Source: Glandiceps talaboti (Eukaryota; Hemichordata; Enteropneusta; Spengelidae). Taken from it: a stretch of DNA of 64,000 bases. This document shows positions 35,512-64,000 of the stretch, one piece after another. The position numbers and the translations under genes are program-made. Every line of letters begins with the position of its first letter. Positions within the stretch are counted from its first letter, which is position 1. The stretch covers positions 6,229,101-6,293,100 of the forward strand of contig NC_135550.1 in the NCBI RefSeq assembly GCF_964340395.1, in the 5' to 3' direction. The notes under the pieces were generated by a model. That model saw only the letters and a program-made list of their open reading frames with translations. It did no database searches and was not told the origin of the DNA.

Positions 35512-35985
35512 AGTTTTGAATGTCATAGAGAACACGGAGTCAGTCAGTTTAAAGTGACACTGATAACGGCAATACTGAAGGTGAACGTGATGATGATGAT
35601 AATGATAATGATATCAGGGAACTTTTACAAGTGAACAGATCAGACAGAGTATGCACAACATGGAAAGCACGTCTTAGATACTAACTAGATTGTGTATGAT
35701 TATAAGAGAAAGATAACTAGCCAGTCTTTTACTGTTTGTCACTTTATATGTACAAATATTGCTTTCTAATACAGAGTCAAAATCATTTAATTTGTATGTA
35801 TACATACAATGTGAATATTTATTAACTTTCAGTATATGCAGATGTCACGGGGAGGGTCATGTTTTACAAAATAGGACAAAGGGGAGGGTCACTTTTTACA
35901 AATGGAGAATGGTCATGTTTTACTTAACAGACCATGTGTGATTTCCCCCGCCCCCCTTGTAAATACTGAAGGCTCCCTAAATGCG
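35101..35985 (+). mobile_element. GAT-repeat element, copy 2 (upstream of gene B)
   Basis: It is parallel to 21790-22640 in sequence and order, with a (GAT)n tract at 35394-35509 and the RSDRVCTTW-coding remnant (about 35640). It ends TTGTAAATACTGAAGGCTCC, which matches the right terminal inverted repeat of the 299-base element at 50272-50570. That suggests both belong to one DNA transposon family. It ends about 110 bases before the gene B start codon. Confidence 0.7.
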
Positions 35986-36094
35986 TTCCCTAGCCACCAA
36001 GGACTGACATTTGTACCCCAAGCCAGGTAGCACACACGTGATATTACACTGAAGGCTTACTAGGTGATTGGTGTTACGTTCATGAGTAGTTATT

Positions 36095-48986
<12,892 letters not shown>

Positions 48987-49685
48987 GATGAAGATTGAAT
49001 AACGTAAATCGTTCTAAGACGACTCCGGCTTGATGTCTACGTAGATATTACCCGAAAGAAATATTATTCGTGTAGACCAGGATCAAAATTGAACGATGGA
49101 AATCAGTCTCAAATGTATGCAGTTCAATGTATTCATAGACAGTGTATCCAAGAGTAGTAGTAATTGCGTAGAGTATGATCGGTGCTCTTCCTATAATTTT
49201 GTTTATCTCATCTCCAGAGTTCAACTGTTTTCTTATACTTTGTCGTAACATCATGAAAACCATAATTTAGCTGGTATTATATGTATAGGACAAAATAATG
49301 GAACTATAACCATAATCCGTCAAATTACCGTAGCTAATTATCTTTTAATTTAAGAAATTCTGCAGGACATTATTTCCAGTAGTGAATATTGTTATACCCT
49401 TTTTGTACCCATGTAAATGTATTGTCTCTCTGCGTGTGTATCTTTAAAAAAAACAACAACCGTGAAATAAGATTGATTGTGGGAAGGAGAACGGCCTTAT
49501 ACAAGTTGTGTGTGACCAAAGACGAATGGTCGGTTTAATAGCAAAACACAAATTTCTTTATTATGTTCAACGTTCGGTGATTTGTATATATTGATGATAC
49601 CTGTAAACATACTAGTGTTTACTTACACATTATCAGCAGACAACGGACACAGTGGTATGGAAAATATCAAATACTGACCAAATTC

Positions 49686-49691
49686 AATAAA
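49686..49691 (+). promoter_or_regulatory. candidate poly(A) signal AATAAA of gene B
   Basis: First AATAAA after the gene B stop codon, 700 bases downstream. Confidence 0.4.
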
Positions 49692-50271
49692 TATAATGAT
49701 GACGACACTACTAATTGAGTCTAACACAATTAAGATATAACCAAACCATAAACAAGTGTCTCAATGTAGTATCACATGATCGACTGTAAAAGACGGTAAA
49801 GAGTGGCCAGATTTCCCACGTGAATTAGTAGCCCCCGTTGGGTCAGTGTTTTTCACATATGGATAAATTGATGGAGTGTTGTCAATTACGTAACCACTGC
49901 ATGAGTGAATAACTAACCAATACTCTAACCAACGTAGGTCTTGGGACAGTTCCATCAAAATATTTCTAAGGTCGTGTACCTGGTACGTGTTGTAATTATT
50001 GTCGTGACAATCCTAACAAGTGTATCGTATCAATGAATACATTGTTGCTGTACAGTTGATTGACGAGAAGGAGCCTAGCACCTGTAGATCAGACGATAAA
50101 TGCCCAGACTATGTCAGATATCAGATTATAAATAACTTAGCTAATAAATCCTTATATTGAGGTCACTTTTACCGTTCATACTGAGTACTATGACTATATC
50201 ACCTTGGCCTAATTCGATTAAGGATATTGCATGAACCAGGACTTGTTTAAATTCCAATATAGTAGGATGTC

Positions 50272-50570
50272 TAAGGGGGCCTGCAGTAATCACAAGGGGG
50301 GGGGGGGGGCGGGGAATGGGGGGGGGTCACTTGCAGTGGCAGCAGTGGAATTCATTCCTTTAAACCATTGATTCTGGGACTAGAGTCCTTTTCCATGTCT
50401 GACAGAATTGAAACCTTGTTTTTAAAATATTTCAACAGGGGGAGGGTCATATTTTAGAGAAAGGAAATTTGAGGGTCTCTTTTTAGACCCACGGAATAGG
50501 GGGAGGGTCACATTTACGCAACAGCTCGGGACTGACCCCCCCCCCTTTGTAATTACTGAAGGCTCCCTAA
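50272..50570. mobile_element. 299-bp TIR element with poly-G and poly-C subterminal tracts
   Basis: The left end TAAGGGGGCCTGCAGTAATC, then ACAAGGGGGGG, matches the inverse of the right end (TTAGGGAGCCTTCAGTAATT, then ACAAAGGGGGGG). The interior repeats GGGGGAGGGTCA and contains GGGTCTCTTTTTAGACCC, a perfect small hairpin. The right terminus also ends the GAT-repeat element at 35985. Confidence 0.75.
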
Positions 50571-52094
50571 TGTTTTTTTTTTCAAATCGTGCTTTCTTAC
50601 AAGTGTGAGTGTTTGTTTTTTCACACTGTAGTTCGCGAGCTCATATCAATCTAATCTTTATCAGTGGTGTTCAATACACTCAATTTCAGAAATGGTCCCA
50701 GACCATGATGAAAAGAACGTGTAAATGTCTTAAGATCCATTCTAGTACTAGATCATGGAACAGGACTGTTTCATCGCGAGAAAGAGACCGCAGTTAATGA
50801 TATTTTCATGAAGTGAGAACGGTAAAAATAATCAGAATTCTAGTGAAACTGACTAGGGAAACTATCCCTGTATTGATATTGCAGCCATGACCTGCTGTAA
50901 ACTGGAAAAAAGTTGATTTGGGGGTATTTGACTGTCGATGTTGACGATACTCTGTTTTGTATTTTGTGTTGGGTTGACACATTGCTTGATTACATAAATC
51001 CATTGCTATGACAACTTCAAAACCACTGAGACATCTTGATGTACAATTGAGCGGATCCTACTCCAAAACTGATAAACACATGAGTGTTTATAACGCAATT
51101 TTCGCCTCCTTGATAAGGCCAATGGGTCAAAACGACCCCTATGTCCAATACCTTCAAATTCCCAACTAATCGAGAATAGTTAAAAACATCGAGTATGTAC
51201 GTGGTACATCATTCCAATTTAGTAATTCAATTCATCCTACATCTGAAAAAAAGAATTACCGAAACAACCAATTGAGAAATCTTGCGTCAGCAAAGTACAT
51301 GACCTTTTGACCCAAATTTAGTGACTACGTATACACATTTTCATTACCTTGTTGTAGGTACTGCAGACTTCCAAATGTATGACTCTTTTCATAGCATGAC
51401 ACGTACTCTCGAGTTTAGTAATATTAGTCAAGCCTCCTTGCTGGTCTATTCATCAATATTACGGCTATACTCTAACACTATACCAACACACATTTAATCA
51501 GACTGTGAGGTCCAATATTCTACACCATAGAGACATCACAATAGCGTATTTTTTCTTGGTACTAAGTCTTGTTCACTGTGTTATGAATCACAAATTTATA
51601 ATATTATAACGATTTTGTATATTCCCCACAAGTGAAAGCAAATCAGCATATTTTCGTCCATTTTGTTTATGCTAACTCGCAAATATTACGCCGCTACATT
51701 GGCAAGCGCCCTATTATAAATCCATCGCATGAACATTTCAAAATAGTATTACATCTGTTGCTTCACACTTCTCGTTTGTGCACGTGCAAAAAACGTACGT
51801 CCATCCGTACTGTTAAAATAATGCAGTGAATGTAGATTGGTACCATGGCACATATCAAACAATAATACAGTAAATATATCATTCTTATCTACTTTCAATG
51901 ACATTTGACATTTATAACTCAATGGTTGACAGTTTTATACTTATTCGTGAGCAGTTCGTTAGCAGTTCTCACGATATATTCAACCCGGGGTGATCCGTCA
52001 GACTTGCACTATTTTATTAAGAGAAGGGGTATCCATGAAAGCTTTATTTTGCTGTCTGACAGAGATGACAGTAGGAACCCAGCAGCGGTAGATT

Positions 52095-54797
<2,703 letters not shown>

Positions 54798-55513
54798 AAT
54801 GAAAACTGCGTAGATGAAATGTCAGATTGTGGGTTATAGACGTAAACAAGACAATAAATCGTTATTTCAGGGCCACTTTTACCTGTACTTTTTACACGAC
54901 CTGGTCATGTCACTTCGATGCGACATTGCGTTCTTAATGAGACTGACTACTTCCACCATCGATAAAGGTCGCTTGTCGTATCGTATCCGTAGGTCTAGCA
55001 GCTAGGACTAGCAGCTACTTCCAGACTGTGTCATTTAAATCTTCTTACATTTTCCCAACGAAAAGTTCGGCCTTTCCATCACATTATACTACGAAACCCG
55101 GGTGTTAAAATGGAACTAGGTCAAAAGTTTGCCTCGAGGACATGTATGTATACGTCAGTGCTCCAATCTGAAGTGTCATCCCAACAAACAAAGAGTGTGT
55201 GGTGTGCACGACGTTTTGGAGCTGTCAAAATAATCCATGCACTATTTGTTTTCAATTTGAAAGTTTTAAAAGTATATACTAGAGAAGAAACTCGTTTCCA
55301 GATCAGTATACAACATAAATTGAAATCTAAATATCTTTGGGAACATACTTAGTATAATTATGTGAATATTAAAGAAATTCCGTCTGGTCCTTAAACATAA
55401 GCTTCAAATGAAATACGAAAATTATGAAAAGTTCGGCCCTTTTTCCTTTCCCAAGATAAGCTTTTTTCATCACATTATACTTCGAGCGAATTAGCCAGTG
55501 TGAAATTGGAACC

Positions 55514-55526
55514 AGGTCAAAGGTTA
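55514..55526 (+). promoter_or_regulatory. near-perfect DR1 (AGGTCA-A-AGGTTA)
   Basis: Two half-sites one base apart, the second with a single mismatch, 2.07 kb upstream of the gene C start. The surrounding 100 bases are a tandem relative of 55055-55135, which carries AGGTCAAAAGTTTGCC at the corresponding place. Confidence 0.4.
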
Positions 55527-56031
55527 GCCTCAAGGACATAGCAGTGTATGTGAATATTAAAGATATTGCTGAGTTTGAAATGAGATAGTCTAGAAAATGT
55601 AAATATGAAAAGTACAATTGAAGACCAATTCCTGATGAAGTGAAATAATTGTTTGGTACGTATACTTCAAGGACAATATTGGCCTAGAAGATTATGTTAT
55701 GTGTTTGCATGCCAAGTGACAGTCTGTCATCAGATTATTGTGTCCATAGCATGTCAGAAGGAAACACGTCAATCGTGAAATGAAAACTGAAAACAGAAAC
55801 GTAGTACTGTGCAACCAAATTTCGTGATTTTATCTGTTGATTTGTTAAGGTGACCATCTGTATAACTTTTCCATATGTAGCTGTAAGTTCACTTAAGTAC
55901 TGACGTTATCAAAAAGGGAGGCAAACAAGTTACAAAGTAGAACTATATATTAAATAATTACTAAACGGACGTTTTAACAAACAACATTAAATTTAACAGA
56001 GAGACAGAGACAGTGACAGAGAGGGGGGAGG

Positions 56032-56102
<71 letters not shown>

Positions 56103-56150
56103 AATCATAAATAAAGCATCCAATTCATGAGTGACAGGCAGACTCATTCG
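56032..56150. repeat. (GA)n microsatellite with unique flank
   Basis: About 34 GA units followed by TTAATCATAAATAAAGCATC and GAGTGACAGGCAGACTCATT. The same flank follows the GA-type array at 57157-57344. Confidence 0.9.
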
Positions 56151-57153
56151 AGTCTTTTGTTTTCCATTTTTGAATTGCATAATCCATATTGAGCGTAAAT
56201 CGTTGCATTTATTAAAAAGTATTATGAATATTTAAATCATATCTTAAAAAGTAAATCCCACTGTGTGTCGCTTATCCCCATAGATATCAAATCAGACCAT
56301 TTTGTTGAGAAGCAGTGAGTTGAAATACGAGCAATTGTCAGGCCTAAATCAAAACCTCTATGATTATGCACATTACGTGTGCAAGTATATGGTTGAATGT
56401 GTTACAATGCGTCAGATGACGGAAACTAAAGCGTATGGACATAGATTTTGTCTCGGTGTGAGAAGTTGAAATGCAGACAGTGCATAACTTTTAAAAATAT
56501 GACGGACCAGAACAATGTTTTCATTGTAATCGTAAAATCTTTCACCATTACAATGCTAGCTAGCGTTTTCTAATGAATAAAATCGTGTATATAATAAGAA
56601 AATATGTAAATTCATAGAAAAAGGACGTATTTAATTTTGTCGTGTTTAAGTAAATCAAACACGACAAAAGAGAATACGACCTATTTCTATGTATTTGTCA
56701 TGTATATATGACATCCTGGGTAGAATTATTTTCAGTAAATCAAATAACTTGCACTCATGTTGACTGACGTGGTCAACTTTTACTGGACAGGTGGTTGGTT
56801 TATTGATTTTGTTGTCATTCAGAGCACAGTGTGATGACCTTCATATGTGTCGACGCCCATCGTTCATTGAAAATACATACGGAGCTTTCCATGTGTAAAA
56901 CGAAATGAAATGAAATGTAGTACGTACACCAAATGAGTTAATACTGATCAATTTAAACAGAGTGATCATACACTTGACACCAAGTCACTTAACCTCACTC
57001 GTTTATTGTCCCAAAAATTTCGATGCATCACTGGTCCTGACAAAATTAAATTTCTTGACATATGTTTGAGTTTCGGAACTGTAGATAATATTTGAAGCTC
57101 AATAGCGTGCACAATTACAATTACTAGTGTGGATCGTAGATTGAGTTCATGAC

Positions 57154-57156
<3 letters not shown>

Positions 57157-57248
<92 letters not shown>

Positions 57249-57273
57249 GGAGGGAGGGAGGGAGGGAGGGAGG

Positions 57274-57315
<42 letters not shown>

Positions 57316-57395
57316 GACAGCGACAGAGAGAGGAGAGAGAGAGAGTTAATCATAAATAAAGCATCCATTTCAAGAGTGACAGGCAGACTCATTCG
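57157..57395. repeat. (GA)n-(GGGA)n-(CAGA)n array with repeated flank, upstream of gene C
   Basis: About 43 GA units, 8 GGGA units and 11 CAGA units, then the flank shared with 56101-56150. It lies 200 bases upstream of the gene C start codon, so within or near its promoter. Confidence 0.95.
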
Positions 57396-57598
57396 AGACA
57401 GGCTCTTGAAAAAGCGCAATTACTTTGTGCCATTTTGTGTGTGTCAGATTTAATATATATGTATCCTTATGCGATAACAATCGATCCAAGGGGTTGATCG
57501 AGAGTGTTAAAACGTTAGTTTGACACACGGTCACACCACTTACGGTACAGAAATCTTACGTCCCACAACGAACTGAGTGCTGTGTTAATACAAATAAA

Positions 57599-63306
<5,708 letters not shown>

Positions 63307-64000
63307 GTAACGACATGCAATTTATCATTGTAGACTTAATATTTGCTTGGTACCGGTAATTGAAAGGTATTCTACGACGAAATATTAGGAATTTGCATCT
63401 TGTTTTTGATTGATAAAGGTGACATATTGATATTTGAACCAATTCGTTACAAACCAACGCCCCAGCTTTTTGCAGCCTGCTGCAGGTTAGTGTTCACTGG
63501 CTCTGTTTTTGTGACAACTAGACAAAAACTGCACTTGTTACACTTTTATTGCTGATAATATGGGTATTCTAATAGCTAGTATATCTATTCGAGATGAAAT
63601 ATGTTTACTTTGTTACTAAATGTTACTAAAACAGACACTGACAATTAGTCAGGAAGTGTGAGTAAATATCGGTAAATGTTGGTTAATGAGACATGTAGAC
63701 TGTAGTTTTTGTTTACTGATGTCTATTACAACCACCAGCAATGTATGTTTTCACAATGCTGTTGAGTTTTATTCACCTGTTGACTACGCTCGTCATAGGC
63801 TAAGTGCTAAGGATGTCTCTCTATGACGTCATAAAATCCCGTGGTCTAGGTGGGACCGGAAATACCCGTAAACTCTCGAAGTAAATCCGAAGGGAACTGA
63901 CTGAAAAAAGGTCATTTTAAGGTGTTTGCAGACGCTTTTTTAAAGTTTTAAAACCAGAATACGTTTCACAAACATGTCGTCTAGCAAAATAGCATAATAG

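Overview
The window is invertebrate animal genomic DNA. It has multi-exon genes with GT-AG introns, a Pol III-type 5S rRNA gene, non-LTR retrotransposons of the CR1/L2 (Jockey-group) type, many short inverted-repeat DNA elements, and a very heavy load of microsatellites. It is AT-rich. A marine deuterostome or lophotrochozoan would fit, but I cannot name the species from sequence alone.

Layout. (1) 1-7.7 kb: the 3' end of an unrecognised plus-strand gene (splice-compatible pieces at 1-15, 371-658 and 7091-7122). Its last intron carries a hAT-like DNA transposon (814-6564) that was itself split by a LINE with both ORFs intact (about 1928-6426). (2) 7.7-20.5 kb: no supported protein gene. It holds a minus-strand 5S rRNA gene (12641-12758), a decayed L2-type LINE (about 13.5-15.5 kb), and a second LINE of the same type as the first (15.7-20.2 kb, minus strand), with intact ORF1 and a broken ORF2. 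(3) 20.9 kb to the right edge: a head-to-tail tandem array of three organic-anion-transporter (SLCO/OATP) genes on the plus strand. Gene A (20916-30694, 665 aa) and gene B (36095-48986, 669 aa) are complete. Gene C (57599-63306 and beyond) is cut by the window edge after its fifth coding exon.

I assembled the three transporters exon by exon. A and B have 11 coding exons each, with identical intron phases (1,2,1,1,1,2,0,2,1,0), and the visible part of C follows the same pattern, so they are tandem duplicates. Each has the OATP signature D-P-R-W-V-G-A-W-W, but the usual following glycine is replaced (L-P or L-N). A and B have a ten-cysteine Kazal-type extracellular loop, split across exons 7 and 8. 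Introns have been filled by different elements in each copy: palindromic TIR elements, LINE 3' ends, and a 1.9-kb two-letter pentamer array in gene B. Gene B also uses a GC-AG intron and ends in an NPxY motif.

Between the transporter genes are related segments rich in AGGTCA half-sites, including a perfect DR1 (32972-32984) upstream of gene B and a near-perfect one (55514-55526) upstream of gene C. These are candidate shared nuclear-receptor control regions. The other clear theme is LINE biology: three LINE 3' ends carry the same two-tier hairpin with different stem sequences, and several long microsatellites sit exactly on LINE tails or inside LINE coding sequence.
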